26,835 nt of DNA from JAHFRG01 sp036522275 (GCA_036522275.1 DATDGC010000058.1:1-26835), one strand, 5' to 3'. Positions 1 to 8,715 are shown, counted from the stretch's first letter. Made by a program: numbers and translations. The notes: generated by a model from the letters alone, not told the origin.

Positions 1-34
1 TTTTAAACGTAGACAATACGCTTGGAGGTGTCAA

Positions 35-361
35 ATGGGCAAGGTGGAGAAGGTCAACCCGGAGCGCCGGCGTCAGCGCTATACGCGGGAATTCAAGCTG
101 GAAGCGGTAAGGCTGCTTAAGCGAGAGCAGAAGTCGGCGACGCAACTGGCGTTGGAGTTGGGCGTGCGGCGCAATTCTCTCTACAAGTGGGCCGAGCAGC
201 TTAAGGACAAGGGTGAGGGGCGGGCGTTCCCGGGTTCGGGAGCGCGTCCGCTTGCGCAGCGCAGCGAGATCGAGCGGCTGAGGCGGGAACTCAAGCGCGT
301 GACCGAGGAGCGCGACATTTTAAAAAAAGCGCAGGCGTACTTCGCGAAGGGGCGCAGGTGA
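35..361 (+). CDS. IS3-family transposase OrfA
   Basis: This 108-residue protein is the DNA-binding half of an IS3-family transposase. Residues about 15-55 form a helix-turn-helix (REFKLEAVRLL, then LGVRRNSLYKWAEQL) that recognises the element ends. Residues about 75-105 form the leucine-rich coiled coil for multimerisation, ending in the family-typical stretch ERDILKKAQAYFA. A GGAGG Shine-Dalgarno (26-30) stands before the ATG at 35. Its TGA stop (359-361) overlaps the GTG start of orfB (358-360). The A7 run at 322-328 should let a fraction of ribosomes slip into the orfB frame. Confidence 0.9.
   Translation: MGKVEKVNPERRRQRYTREFKLEAVRLLKREQKSATQLALELGVRRNSLYKWAEQLKDKGEGRAFPGSGARPLAQRSEIERLRRELKRVTEERDILKKAQAYFAKGRR
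322..329 (+). promoter_or_regulatory. -1 programmed frameshift signal in the transposase
   Basis: Seven consecutive A followed by G gives A AAA AAA G in the orfA frame, a classic slippery heptamer of IS3-family elements. The orfB frame is exactly -1 relative to orfA and is open from here onward, so slippage would produce the OrfAB fusion transposase. No downstream pseudoknot was modelled. Confidence 0.75.
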
Positions 362-1221
362 AGTACGCCTTTATCCAGGCGCGCGAGGCGCGGTTGAGCG
401 TTCAGCGCCTGTGTGAAGTTCTGGGCGTGTCGCGCAGCGGCTTCTATCACTGGCGGGGGCGGGCGCGGAGTGCCCGGGCGTTGGTCAATGAGCGGCTGCT
501 CGATGTGATCCGCGCCGTGCATGAGCGCTCGCGCCAGGCCTACGGGGCGCTGAAGACGTGGCGGGCACTCAATACAGAGGGCGTGCGTTGCGGCAAGCAC
601 CGGGTAGCGCGACTGCGCAAGCTGCACGGCATCGAAGCCCGCCGCAAGCGCCGCTTCCGCGTCACCGTGGAGCACCATCACACCGCTCCTGCAGCCCCTG
701 ACCTGGTGCGCCGGCAGTTCACTACAGTAGCGGCCAACCGTATCTGGGTGGGCGACATGACTTACATCCGCACCCGCGAGGGCTGGCTGCACTTGGCGAT
801 GCTCTTGGATCTTTACTCGCGGCGCATCGTGGGCTGGGCGATGGGCGAGCGGCCGGATCTCGCGCTGGCCTTGGGCGCGCTTAAGATGGCCGTGATGCAT
901 CGCCAACCCGAGCCCGGACTCATTCACCATACCGATCAGGGGCCGCTCTATAGTGCTCGCGCCTACCGCGACGCCTTGCGCGCGCACGGTGTGCGCCCGA
1001 GCATGGGTGGCAAGCGCAGCGCTTATGACAACGCCTGCGCGGAGAGTTTCTTCTCAAGCCTCAAGAACGAGCTGGTGCACCATTGCGACTTCGCGAGCCG
1101 CGAGCAGGCGCGGACCGCGATCTTTGATTACATCGAGTGTTTCTACAACCGCCAGCGGCTGCATGCCACACTAGACTACCAGGCACCAGCGAACTTCGAG
1201 AGGTTGAGAGGTGTATCTTAA
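358..1221 (+). CDS. IS3-family transposase OrfB (DDE integrase core)
   Basis: This 287-residue protein is the catalytic half of the transposase. It begins with an HTH_21-like region (SVQRLCEVLGVSRSGFYHW) and continues into an rve-type integrase core. The catalytic triad is visible: first Asp in WVGDMTYI, second Asp in HHTDQG, and Glu in CAESFFSSLKNE. The usual SQY after HTDQG is replaced by PLY, a local variation. The C-terminus (YNRQRLHATLDYQAP) is typical of the family. The frame lies -1 relative to orfA and stays open back through the slippery site, so the functional enzyme is probably an OrfAB fusion (35-1221) made by -1 frameshifting. The annotated GTG start in a GTGA overlap could also allow separate translation. 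Confidence 0.92.
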   Translation: MKYAFIQAREARLSVQRLCEVLGVSRSGFYHWRGRARSARALVNERLLDVIRAVHERSRQAYGALKTWRALNTEGVRCGKHRVARLRKLHGIEARRKRRFRVTVEHHHTAPAAPDLVRRQFTTVAANRIWVGDMTYIRTREGWLHLAMLLDLYSRRIVGWAMGERPDLALALGALKMAVMHRQPEPGLIHHTDQGPLYSARAYRDALRAHGVRPSMGGKRSAYDNACAESFFSSLKNELVHHCDFASREQARTAIFDYIECFYNRQRLHATLDYQAPANFERLRGVS

Positions 1222-1223
1222 TT

Positions 1224-1252
1224 ACACTGTCCGAGAAACCCAGGACAGCTCA
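1224..1252 (+). repeat. Probable right terminal inverted repeat of the IS3 element
   Basis: This lies directly after the orfB stop. Read on the complement it begins TGAGCTGTCCTGGG, matching the TG...CA ends expected of IS3-family elements. It also contains a small inverted repeat, CTGTCC (1228-1233) against GGACAG (1244-1249), which could fold as a hairpin at the end of the transposase transcript. The partner end lies left of the window, so the boundary is provisional. Confidence 0.55.
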
Positions 1253-1352
1253 GTCTGACCCCATTTCTTCACTTGTTAAGGCCATCAAGCCGCTTTTAAA
1301 TACGGCGATTTGTAAAGCATGGAGTCATCCTACCGCAAAATCAAAGCAGCAT

Positions 1353-2549
1353 TTAAAGCGCCTCAAATACTCCTGCCGCGCCCATGCCGGTGCCGATGCA
1401 CATGGTGACCATGCCGTACTTCTTATTATGGCGGCGCAACCCGTGCATGAGAGTTGCGGTGCGGATGGCGCCGGTGGCCCCTAACGGATGCCCCAGCGCG
1501 ATCGCCCCGCCCATGGGATTGACTTTTGTGCGGTCGAGACCCAAGTCCTGAATCACCGCCAGGCTTTGCGCGGCAAACGCTTCATTGAGCTCAATCCAGT
1601 CCAGATCGTCCTGCTTGATTCCGACCTGCTTTAATACCTTGGGAATCGCTTCCTTGGGGCCGATGCCCATGATTTCAGGCGGCACCCCAGCCACTGCAAA
1701 ACCCAGAAAGCGGCCGAGGGGCTTGAGATTGAATCGCTTGAGTGCCGCTTCAGACATTAATATCACCGCTGCGGCGCCATCGGACATTTGCGAACTGTTG
1801 CCCGCGGTCACCGTACCTTTCGCCGCAAAAGCAGGTTTAAGTTTCCCCAGCGCTTCGAGCGAAGTGTCGCGGCGCGGGCCTTCATCGGTTGCAAGTTCTT
1901 TGGTCTTTTGCTCCACTTCCCTGCTCGCCAGATCGGGAATGGTTTCGACGGCTGGATAGGGCGTGATTTCCTGCTTGAATTCCCCACTCTCGGTCGCCCT
2001 GACCGCGCGTCGGTGGCTTTCCAGCGCGAATTCGTCCTGCCTTTCCCGGCTCACCTTCCATTGGCTTGCCACTTTCTCCGCGGTAATGCCCATGCCATAG
2101 GCGATTCCCACGTTTTCGTCGGTGAAAATGCGCGGGTTCACGGCGATTTTGTTGCCGCCCATCGGCACCATGCTCATGCTCTCGGTCCCCGCGCCTATCA
2201 TCACTTCCGCTTCGCCGAGGCGAATGCGGTCGGAGGCCAAGGCCACCGCCTGCAGGCCGGAAGAACAAAATCGGTTGACGGTCATTCCCGAAACGCGGTT
2301 GGGGAAATCGGCGAGCAACAGTGCGATGCGCGCTACGTTCATCCCCTGCTCGCCTTCCGGCATGGCGCAGCCGACGATGACATCGTCAATGGTGTTGGGG
2401 TCGAGCCCCGGGCATTGGGCGAGTACGCTTCTCAAGGCATGTGCCAGCATGTCATCGGGCCGCACATTCCTCAACATGCCGCGCGGCGCTTTGCCCACCG
2501 GGGTGCGCGTTGCCGCTACGATGTAAGCATCTTGAACTTGCTTGGCCAT
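1353..2549 (-). CDS. fadA: Acetyl-CoA C-acyltransferase (3-ketoacyl-CoA thiolase)
   Basis: The 398-residue thiolase performs the last beta-oxidation step, cleaving 3-ketoacyl-CoA with CoA into acetyl-CoA and a shortened acyl-CoA. The three catalytic residues are visible: the nucleophile Cys95 in NRFCSSGLQA, His354 in ALGHPLGATG, and Cys384 in MCIGTGMGAA. Length and termini are normal for the family. The ATG at 2549 is chosen because GGAGG stands just upstream and because the protein then begins MAKQVQDAYIVAATRTP; a longer in-frame start at 2684 would overlap the upstream gene. It lies 26 bases after the bifunctional dehydrogenase/hydratase gene, the usual fatty-acid oxidation pairing. The IS3 element lies downstream and leaves the gene intact. 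Confidence 0.95.
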   Translation of the reverse strand: MAKQVQDAYIVAATRTPVGKAPRGMLRNVRPDDMLAHALRSVLAQCPGLDPNTIDDVIVGCAMPEGEQGMNVARIALLLADFPNRVSGMTVNRFCSSGLQAVALASDRIRLGEAEVMIGAGTESMSMVPMGGNKIAVNPRIFTDENVGIAYGMGITAEKVASQWKVSRERQDEFALESHRRAVRATESGEFKQEITPYPAVETIPDLASREVEQKTKELATDEGPRRDTSLEALGKLKPAFAAKGTVTAGNSSQMSDGAAAVILMSEAALKRFNLKPLGRFLGFAVAGVPPEIMGIGPKEAIPKVLKQVGIKQDDLDWIELNEAFAAQSLAVIQDLGLDRTKVNPMGGAIALGHPLGATGAIRTATLMHGLRRHNKKYGMVTMCIGTGMGAAGVFEAL

Positions 2550-2575
2550 AACCGCCTCCAGCTTGTTAGAGCTTT

Positions 2576-5062
2576 TTAATTGCGTAATGGTTTGCCAGTT
2601 TTCAGCGTGTACTCGATGCGCGCCTGTGTTTTTTCGGTCGCCAGTAGTTCGATGAACGCTTCGCGCTCCAAATCCAGGAACCACTGCTCATCCACCAGGC
2701 TGCCGGGCTCGACATCACCGCCGCACAGCACGTGCGCGATTTTCGACCCTATTAAATAGTCATGCTCGGAAATGAACCCGCCTTCAAGCATATTAGTCAT
2801 CGCCATCTTAAAGGTGGCGATGGCGCTTTTCCCTGCGGCGGGAATATTCGCTGCCTTGAGCGGCGGCCGGTAACCCGCTTCGGCAAGCGCGCGCACTTCG
2901 GCCTTGGCCACGTGCAAGAGCTCGAACCGGTTCATCACCACCTTGTCGCAGCCGCGAAGATAGCCAATCTCCTTCGCGTGTTCGGCGCTCTTGCCGACTT
3001 GCGCCATGGCAACTGCCTCGAAGTACTTTTGCAGGAACGGGAAGGCATTGCCGCCTTTGGCATCCATTACCGCCCTCAACGCAAATTCCTTGCAGCCGCC
3101 GCCTCCTGGCAGCAGTCCCACCCCTGCTTCCACCAATCCGATATAACTTTCAAGCGACGCCACCGCACGGTCGCAATGCATGATGAACTCGCAGCCTCCG
3201 CCCAGCGCCATTCCATCCACCGCCGCCACCGTGGGGATGGTCGAGTATTTCAGCGCCTGCGTGGTCTCCTGGAATTGCGCCACCATGGCTTCGACCTGGG
3301 ACAGTTTGCCCGCCATCAGCGCATCCGCGACATGTAACTTATGTGCCGCTTTTAAAACCAGTGACGATGTGGTGCGTTTGAAATTCTTGAGCATGGCGCC
3401 GAACGCCGAGGGTTTTTCCCCGCTCTTCGCGCCGCTCATTTTCGTCAAATTCGCACCCGCGGAAAACGGCGGTTCGGTCTGCCAGATCACCAGCCCCTTG
3501 TAGCTGCGCTCGGCTTCCTCGACTGCCTGCAGCACGCCCTCCAGCACGTCATCGCCGATCGTATGCATTTTGCTCTTAAAGCTGACGATGGCGATGTCGT
3601 CGCCGGTGTGCCACATGCGCACAACGTCGGTCTCAAAAATGGTGTCGCCGTATTTTCGTTCTTCGCCGAGCAGCGAATCAGGAAAGAGTTGCCGCCGGTA
3701 AACCGGGAGCATGGAGCGGGGCTTGATGGTTTTTTGCACGGGCGAATATGAACCTTTGGGTCCATGCACGCCGGTGCGCCCGGGTTCCAGCACCCATTCA
3801 GGCAAAGGCACCGAAGCCATGGTCTTGCCCGCAGCGATATCCTCGTTTATCCAGTTTGCGATCTGGCTCCAGCCTGCCGCCTGCCAGATCTCAAAAGGTC
3901 CGCGCTCCCAGCCGAAACCCCAACGTAGCGCCAAATCCACGTCGCGCGCGTTATCCGCGATACTCTCAAGATGCACCGCACAGTAATGAAACGCTTCGCG
4001 GAAAATAGCCCATAAGAACTGCGCTTGCGGATGAGGATTTGCGCGAAGCTGTACGAATTTTTCCTGAACGTTTTTGTTTTTCACAATTTGCCGGACTTCT
4101 TCATCAGCCAATCCCTCCGATAAGCGGTAGCCGCCTTTGGCCAGATCCAGCACGTGGATGTCCTTGCCGAGTTTGCGGTACACGCCGGCCTTGGTTTTTT
4201 GCCCGAGCGCGCCTTTGTCGATAAGACCCTTCAGCCACGCCGGGACTTCGTAGTATTTGTGCCAGGGATCATCCGGCAGCGTATCGCGCATGGTGTTGAT
4301 CACATGTGCGAAGGTATCGAGCCCCACCACATCGGCGGTGCGGTAAGTCGCGCTCTTGGGGCGGCCGATGAGCGGACCGGTCAATGCATCCACCATATCA
4401 AATCCAAGCCCGAATTGTTGTGTGTAATGTATTGTCGCCAGCATGCCGAAAACGCCGACGCGGTTGGCGATGAAGTTCGGCGTATCTTTCGCCCGGATCA
4501 CGCCTTTGCCAAGAGTTGTCACCAGGAAATTTTCCAGCTGGTCGAGCAACTGCGGGGCAGTCGAGTCACAGGGAATCAGCTCCACCAGATGCATGTAACG
4601 CGGCGGATTGAAGAAATGCACACCGCAGAAGCGGTGGCGGATATTTTCCGGGAATGCCTGAGCCAGCCTGTTGATGGAAAGGCCTGAGGTGTTGCTGACA
4701 AAAATCGTCTGCTCGCTTAAGTAAGGCGCGACTTTCCGGTACAAATCCGCTTTCCAGTCCATGCGCTCGGAAATCGCCTCGATCACGATGTCGCAATCCT
4801 GGAGCAGCTCCAGGTCCTGGTCGTAATTGGCCTGGTGGATATAAGACGCGCGGAAAGCCGTTGACAGCGGACTCGGCTCGAGCTTTTTGAGATTGTCCAC
4901 CGCTTTCTGCACATTGTCGTCAGGCGCGCCCTCTTTGGCGGCCAGCTCGAACAGAACCGCCTCGACATTTGCGTTTGCCAGGTGCGCGGCAATCTGCGCA
5001 CCCATCACGCCTGCGCCCAGCACCGCCACTTTGCGCACAATAAAAGGCGGGTCCTGTGACAT
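2576..5062 (-). CDS. fadN: 3-hydroxyacyl-CoA dehydrogenase / enoyl-CoA hydratase, FadN-type
   Basis: This 828-residue bifunctional enzyme hydrates 2-enoyl-CoA and oxidises the resulting 3-hydroxyacyl-CoA with NAD+. The dehydrogenase is N-terminal: Rossmann motif GAGVMG at 16-21, then the catalytic pair His149 (HFFNPP) and Glu161 (HLVELI). Helical C-terminal dehydrogenase domains occupy roughly 200-430. A crotonase domain follows, with an oxyanion-hole segment FSAGAN and both hydratase glutamates, Glu625 (LGGGCEF) and Glu645 (GLVEAGVG), 20 residues apart as in known hydratases. Dehydrogenase-first order matches Bacillus FadN and many proteobacterial homologues and is opposite to E. coli FadB; the symbol reflects architecture only. 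The ATG at 5062 has AGGAG upstream. It sits 28 bases after fadL and 26 before fadA. Confidence 0.93.
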   Translation of the reverse strand: MSQDPPFIVRKVAVLGAGVMGAQIAAHLANANVEAVLFELAAKEGAPDDNVQKAVDNLKKLEPSPLSTAFRASYIHQANYDQDLELLQDCDIVIEAISERMDWKADLYRKVAPYLSEQTIFVSNTSGLSINRLAQAFPENIRHRFCGVHFFNPPRYMHLVELIPCDSTAPQLLDQLENFLVTTLGKGVIRAKDTPNFIANRVGVFGMLATIHYTQQFGLGFDMVDALTGPLIGRPKSATYRTADVVGLDTFAHVINTMRDTLPDDPWHKYYEVPAWLKGLIDKGALGQKTKAGVYRKLGKDIHVLDLAKGGYRLSEGLADEEVRQIVKNKNVQEKFVQLRANPHPQAQFLWAIFREAFHYCAVHLESIADNARDVDLALRWGFGWERGPFEIWQAAGWSQIANWINEDIAAGKTMASVPLPEWVLEPGRTGVHGPKGSYSPVQKTIKPRSMLPVYRRQLFPDSLLGEERKYGDTIFETDVVRMWHTGDDIAIVSFKSKMHTIGDDVLEGVLQAVEEAERSYKGLVIWQTEPPFSAGANLTKMSGAKSGEKPSAFGAMLKNFKRTTSSLVLKAAHKLHVADALMAGKLSQVEAMVAQFQETTQALKYSTIPTVAAVDGMALGGGCEFIMHCDRAVASLESYIGLVEAGVGLLPGGGGCKEFALRAVMDAKGGNAFPFLQKYFEAVAMAQVGKSAEHAKEIGYLRGCDKVVMNRFELLHVAKAEVRALAEAGYRPPLKAANIPAAGKSAIATFKMAMTNMLEGGFISEHDYLIGSKIAHVLCGGDVEPGSLVDEQWFLDLEREAFIELLATEKTQARIEYTLKTGKPLRN

Positions 5063-5090
5063 GATTGCTCCTGCGCCGCCGGTTTAAGCT

Positions 5091-6395
5091 CTAGAATTCG
5101 TGGTTGTACTGCAGGCTCATGATATTCACGTCCAAAGTATAGCTGCCGATCAATTGTCCACCGCCGGTCGCAAGTTGGTTGTTGTTGATCGAGGGGTCGT
5201 TGACAAAAAGGTGCTGGTAGGCAAAATCCACCGAATCGACCTTGGAAACCTTGTAATTCGCGCCCGCCGCGAGGATCTTACGGTGGTTGTCGGGAATGGC
5301 CGCTGTGCGGAATGCGTTCCTGACCGGGCTTTGGTCGAAGCCGGCACCGCCGCGGAGTTTCAAGCTATCGCTGTAGCGGTAAGACGCGCCAAGCGAGCCG
5401 CGGAAAGTATTGCGCCAGTTTTCCGTCGTCACGCTGGTCTGCCCGTTGGCAAGGACGACTGCAAGTTGATTGAAGTAGCTCCAGCGGGTAAAAGTCACAT
5501 CGCTCAACAATTCCCATTTATTGCCGATCTCCTGAACCGCGCTCAAGGAAATGGAGTCCGGAAGCGTCACCGCCGCTGTCATTTTGTTATTGGCAAAGCG
5601 CGGGTCGGCCGATAAGGCAGCAGGCACATTGGTAAAGGATGCGCTTCCTTCCAGCGTTTGGTGAACCGTCGAACGATAAGCGATGCCCACACGAGTATCA
5701 GTGGGAAACTGGAACAGCGCGCCAAGATTGTAGCCATAGGCCCAGCTGTGTCCCGAAACTCCGACTGCGCCGTCTGCCGTTTGCGGTGTGCCACCCGGCG
5801 TAAGCAAACCAAAATCGATGGCCTTGGTGAGATTCGCGTTGAGGTACTGGGCGTTGAAACCTGCGCCGAACGATACTCGGTCGTTCACCTTGTACGCCAG
5901 GCTGGGGTTGAGATTGTATGTTTTGATCTCGCTCTTCAGCGCCTGGTAGCGTCCCACCCAGTCGCCGTTATACTGCGTGCTCAACCCGAACGGCGCGCTC
6001 ACGCCGAAACCATACTTGAGGTTGGGCGTGATATCGGTAACCAGATAAAAATTGGGAACCACCAACCCATTGCCTGGATCGCCGCCATTGCCTCCGGTCA
6101 GGGGACCTCCCGTGGTGAATGAGCCCTGATTGTTGAATTTCAGATCGGGCACGACACCATGAACGCCCACCGATAACTGGGTGCCGGATATCCGGACCAT
6201 GGCCGCAGGGTTGTAAAAAACCGTGCTCGCATCTTCGCCGCTTGCCGCGCCGCCAGCAAAAGCGACGCCCACCCCGCTCCCGCTCTGCTCGTTCAGGGCA
6301 AAACCTGCCGCGAAGGCGCCACCTGCCAATCCGCCAAACATCGCGGCCAGACCGGCAGCAGTAGCTGATTTGTATAAAATACCTGTTTTTTTCAT
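5091..6395 (-). CDS. fadL: Outer-membrane long-chain fatty acid transporter, FadL/OmpP1 family
   Basis: The 434-residue protein is an outer-membrane beta-barrel that brings hydrophobic substrates, most likely long-chain fatty acids, across the outer membrane. The ATG at 6395 gives a clear signal peptide (MKKTGILYKS, then a hydrophobic Ala/Gly-rich core) with predicted cleavage after GGAFA near residue 29. The mature start AGFALNEQSGSG and the motif FYNPAAM are typical of the family's N-terminal plug region. It ends in aromatic Phe (YNHEF), the barrel-assembly signature. An upstream in-frame start at 6413 adds only six residues before the signal peptide and is less likely. It is 28 bases before the FadN-type gene, which favours fatty acid over aromatic hydrocarbon transport, although the family includes both. 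Confidence 0.92.
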   Translation of the reverse strand: MKKTGILYKSATAAGLAAMFGGLAGGAFAAGFALNEQSGSGVGVAFAGGAASGEDASTVFYNPAAMVRISGTQLSVGVHGVVPDLKFNNQGSFTTGGPLTGGNGGDPGNGLVVPNFYLVTDITPNLKYGFGVSAPFGLSTQYNGDWVGRYQALKSEIKTYNLNPSLAYKVNDRVSFGAGFNAQYLNANLTKAIDFGLLTPGGTPQTADGAVGVSGHSWAYGYNLGALFQFPTDTRVGIAYRSTVHQTLEGSASFTNVPAALSADPRFANNKMTAAVTLPDSISLSAVQEIGNKWELLSDVTFTRWSYFNQLAVVLANGQTSVTTENWRNTFRGSLGASYRYSDSLKLRGGAGFDQSPVRNAFRTAAIPDNHRKILAAGANYKVSKVDSVDFAYQHLFVNDPSINNNQLATGGGQLIGSYTLDVNIMSLQYNHEF

Positions 6396-6492
6396 TTTTG
6401 ATTCCCTACGCAAGGACCTTGAAAGGCCCGTCGGCCAAGTTCAACGGACATCTTAATACAGTTGCTTCATGGATTAAAAATCCTGTTAAACA
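6396..6492 (-). promoter_or_regulatory. Intergenic region upstream of fadL
   Basis: This 97-base gap between the thioesterase gene and fadL is the longest within the downstream half of the fatty-acid run and is the most likely place for a separate fadL-fadN-fadA promoter. On the minus strand it has AT-rich stretches (TATTAA near 6456-6461) and a small GGAT/ATCC inverted repeat, but no convincing -35/-10 pair. Read-through from the upstream genes is equally possible. Confidence 0.3.
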
Positions 6493-6894
6493 TCATTCCG
6501 GCGGCACGACCCGCGGTTTCCTGTTCCCGTCCACAGCCACGTAAGTCAGCGTCGCCTCGGTCACCTTCACACATTCGATGTCCAGCGGATGGCGCTGTGC
6601 AAATACTTCAACATCAACCGTGATCGACGTGCGCCCGACGCGCACGATGTCCGCGTACAGGCTTACCAAATCGCCTACAAAAACCGGCTGCTTGAACGAA
6701 AACGCATTCACCGCCACCGTGGCCACCCGCCCGCGCGCGCGGCGTATCGCAGGAATGCTCCCTGCGATATCCACCTGCGACATGATCCAGCCACCGAAGA
6801 TATCACCGACGAAGTTCGCATCCGAAGGCATAGGCACTAGCCGCAACGCGGGCTGCTTGTCATGCGGCAGCGCAACTTTTTCGATATCAGCCAT
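6493..6894 (-). CDS. yciA: Acyl-CoA thioesterase, YciA-type hotdog
   Basis: The 133-residue single hotdog-fold protein hydrolyses acyl-CoA to free acid and CoA, probably in the cytoplasm as a multimer. The signature PSDANFVGDIFGGWIMSQVD (about 23-42) matches YciA-type enzymes, and its Asp in GDIFGG is the expected catalytic region. Length is normal. Its start lies only three bases after the stop of the long-chain acyl-CoA ligase, with AAGGG as a weak ribosome site inside the ligase end, so the two are co-transcribed. In a beta-oxidation cluster such an enzyme could relieve trapped CoA esters; this role is inferred. Confidence 0.9.
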   Translation of the reverse strand: MADIEKVALPHDKQPALRLVPMPSDANFVGDIFGGWIMSQVDIAGSIPAIRRARGRVATVAVNAFSFKQPVFVGDLVSLYADIVRVGRTSITVDVEVFAQRHPLDIECVKVTEATLTYVAVDGNRKPRVVPPE

Positions 6895-6897
6895 ATT

Positions 6898-8715
6898 TCA
6901 ATGCCCTTCATAAAGCTTGGCAATCTGCATTTTGTAATGCTCCATCACCTCTAACCGGCGCAGCTTCAGAGTGGGTGTGAGCAGGCCGTTCTCAACGCTC
7001 CACGGCTCCAGCGTGAGCGCCGCGCGCCGCACCTGCGCATAGCCAGGAAAATCCCGCAGTTGTCGCGCAATCCGCGTGAGCACCAGCTGTTCGGCAGCCT
7101 CGCTGTGCAAAGCGGCCTGCGCATCAAAGCCCGACTCCGCCGCGGCTTTTTTCCATTGCTCAGCATTCAGCACCGCAAGCACGGCAAGATAAGGACGCGC
7201 CTCACCGATTGCCATGGTGTGCTCGAACAGGGGATCACGGGCGATCGCCGCTTCCATGTCCAGCGGCGGGATTTTTTCGCCGTTCGACATGACGATGATC
7301 TCTTTCAAGCGGCCGGAGATGTAGACCCTGCCCGCCTCATCAATGCGCGCGGTATCCCCGGTGTTGAGCCAACCATCAGGGGCTATCATTGCCTTGGTGG
7401 CTTCAGGGTTGTTCCAGTAACCGAGCATGACGTTAGGCCCTTTCACCAGCAACGCATTGTTTTCGCCGATTCGCACTTCTACATTGGGTAAGGGAGGTCC
7501 AATGCTAGCCGGAACATTACCATGTATGCGGTTTGTGCACACCACCGGGCTGGTCTCGGTCAAACCATACCCCTGGATAATCGGCACGCCCATTGCGATA
7601 AAGATCCTGGAGATTTCGGGCGTCAGCGCGGCACCGCCGCTCAACGCGGTTTTCAATCTACCCCCCAATCTTGCCGACACTTTGGCTGCCACCAGATGAT
7701 TTAACAGCGGCCACAGCAAATGCGCAACCCGCCACGGGCCCCGCTTCTGCTTGTATTCGAAGCGGCTCCAGCCGACCGTCACGGTCAAATCAAACAGGCG
7801 CCGCCTGAATGCAGACCCCTCCTGCAGCTTGGTCTTGATTGCCGCATAAAACCTTTCATAAATGCGCGGCACCGAGACCAGGATAGTAGGACGGATGCTC
7901 TGCAGGTCTTCGGCCAACTGTGGTATGGAACGCGCATAAGCAACCGTCGCGCCCGCCATGACCGCCAGGTAATAGCCGACGGTGCGCTCTAAGGTGTGCG
8001 AGAGCGGCAAAAACGACAGGAGCAAATTATCGGTGCGCAACGGGAAAGCCTGCAGTAAATCGTAAGTGTTCGACAAGATGTTCATGTTGGAGAGCATTAC
8101 GCCTTTGGGCCGCCCGGTGGTGCCGGAAGTGTAGACGATGGTGGCAAGCTCGTCGGTTTTCCCCATTGATTCCATTTCCTGCGCGCCTGCTTCGGGAAGC
8201 CAGTCTTCCATTGCAGCGAGGCGCGCATCATTTCTGTCAGCGGCGTCGATGCCATTGAGCACCACAATGCGCTGCAGACCACAGTCTTCCCACTCCTCCC
8301 GTATCGCTTCGAGCTGCTTCCATTGCTCCCGGTTTTCGAGGAGCAGCATTTTGACACCGGCGTCGCGCAAAATGTAGGCCACGTTGTCCGGGCGGTCCAC
8401 GAAGTGAAGCGGCACCACCACCAACCCCAAACCCAAAGCCGCCTGATCCATAATGACCCAGGCCGGGCCGTTGCGCAGCATTATAGCCACTCTGTCGCCA
8501 GGCATCAGCGCCTCGCTCCTCAACGCCGCCTGCCAGCGCACTACCTGGTGCTGCATTTGCGCCCAGGTGTAATCGCGCCAATTGCCGTGCTGCTGATTGT
8601 AATCGCGATAGGCAACGGCATCCGGTGTGCGCCTGACGCGCTCGCGAAAAAGCCCGCTTATAGTGCCCGCCGTTGCAACTGGAATGATATCCGTTTCTGG
8701 CAAATTTTTACTCAA
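6898..8715 (-). CDS. Long-chain fatty acid-CoA ligase (AMP-forming)
   Basis: This 605-residue adenylate-forming enzyme activates fatty acids to acyl-CoA using ATP. The AMP-binding signature YTSGTTGRPKGVML lies near residues 195-208, followed by the family motifs GYGLTETSP and LNTGDTARID and a hinge region SGRLKEIIVMSNGEK. Its sequence is of the FAA1/long-chain type and is clearly different from the other synthetase at 13473-15113. No ATG or GTG fits the N-terminus, and the frame closes at a TAA upstream, so a TTG at 8715 is taken as the start; a second TTG four codons later is possible. No strong Shine-Dalgarno is visible, suggesting low or coupled translation. The insertion element at 8788-9315 now separates it from the SDR gene upstream. 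Confidence 0.9.
   Translation of the reverse strand: MSKNLPETDIIPVATAGTISGLFRERVRRTPDAVAYRDYNQQHGNWRDYTWAQMQHQVVRWQAALRSEALMPGDRVAIMLRNGPAWVIMDQAALGLGLVVVPLHFVDRPDNVAYILRDAGVKMLLLENREQWKQLEAIREEWEDCGLQRIVVLNGIDAADRNDARLAAMEDWLPEAGAQEMESMGKTDELATIVYTSGTTGRPKGVMLSNMNILSNTYDLLQAFPLRTDNLLLSFLPLSHTLERTVGYYLAVMAGATVAYARSIPQLAEDLQSIRPTILVSVPRIYERFYAAIKTKLQEGSAFRRRLFDLTVTVGWSRFEYKQKRGPWRVAHLLWPLLNHLVAAKVSARLGGRLKTALSGGAALTPEISRIFIAMGVPIIQGYGLTETSPVVCTNRIHGNVPASIGPPLPNVEVRIGENNALLVKGPNVMLGYWNNPEATKAMIAPDGWLNTGDTARIDEAGRVYISGRLKEIIVMSNGEKIPPLDMEAAIARDPLFEHTMAIGEARPYLAVLAVLNAEQWKKAAAESGFDAQAALHSEAAEQLVLTRIARQLRDFPGYAQVRRAALTLEPWSVENGLLTPTLKLRRLEVMEHYKMQIAKLYEGH

Larger units (their letters stand above)
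1..1252 (+). mobile_element. IS3-family insertion sequence, left end outside the window
   Basis: Two overlapping plus-strand frames encode an IS3-type OrfA (helix-turn-helix) and OrfB (DDE integrase core), the standard layout of the family. The right boundary is placed near 1252, where sequence downstream of orfB reads inward on the complement as TGAGCTGTCCTGGGTTTC, a TG-starting end as expected for IS3 elements. The left inverted repeat is not complete in the window: only 34 bases precede orfA, so the outer end and any target duplication cannot be seen. The frames are intact, so the copy may be active. It lies just downstream of the fadA stop and does not interrupt that gene. An alternative right boundary a few bases further on, around the GTCTGACCCC string (1253-1262), cannot be excluded. 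Confidence 0.85.

Noticed and set aside
181..987. Minus-strand open frame of 268 codons opposite the IS3 transposase
   Set aside because: Antisense shadow of orfA/orfB, whose motifs are intact on the plus strand.
1788..2579. Plus-strand open frame of 263 codons opposite fadA
   Set aside because: Antisense to a thiolase with all catalytic residues; no domain and biased composition.
5063..5090. Separate promoter between fadL and the FadN-type gene
   Set aside because: Only 28 bases, taken up by the ribosome site; the genes are most simply co-transcribed.
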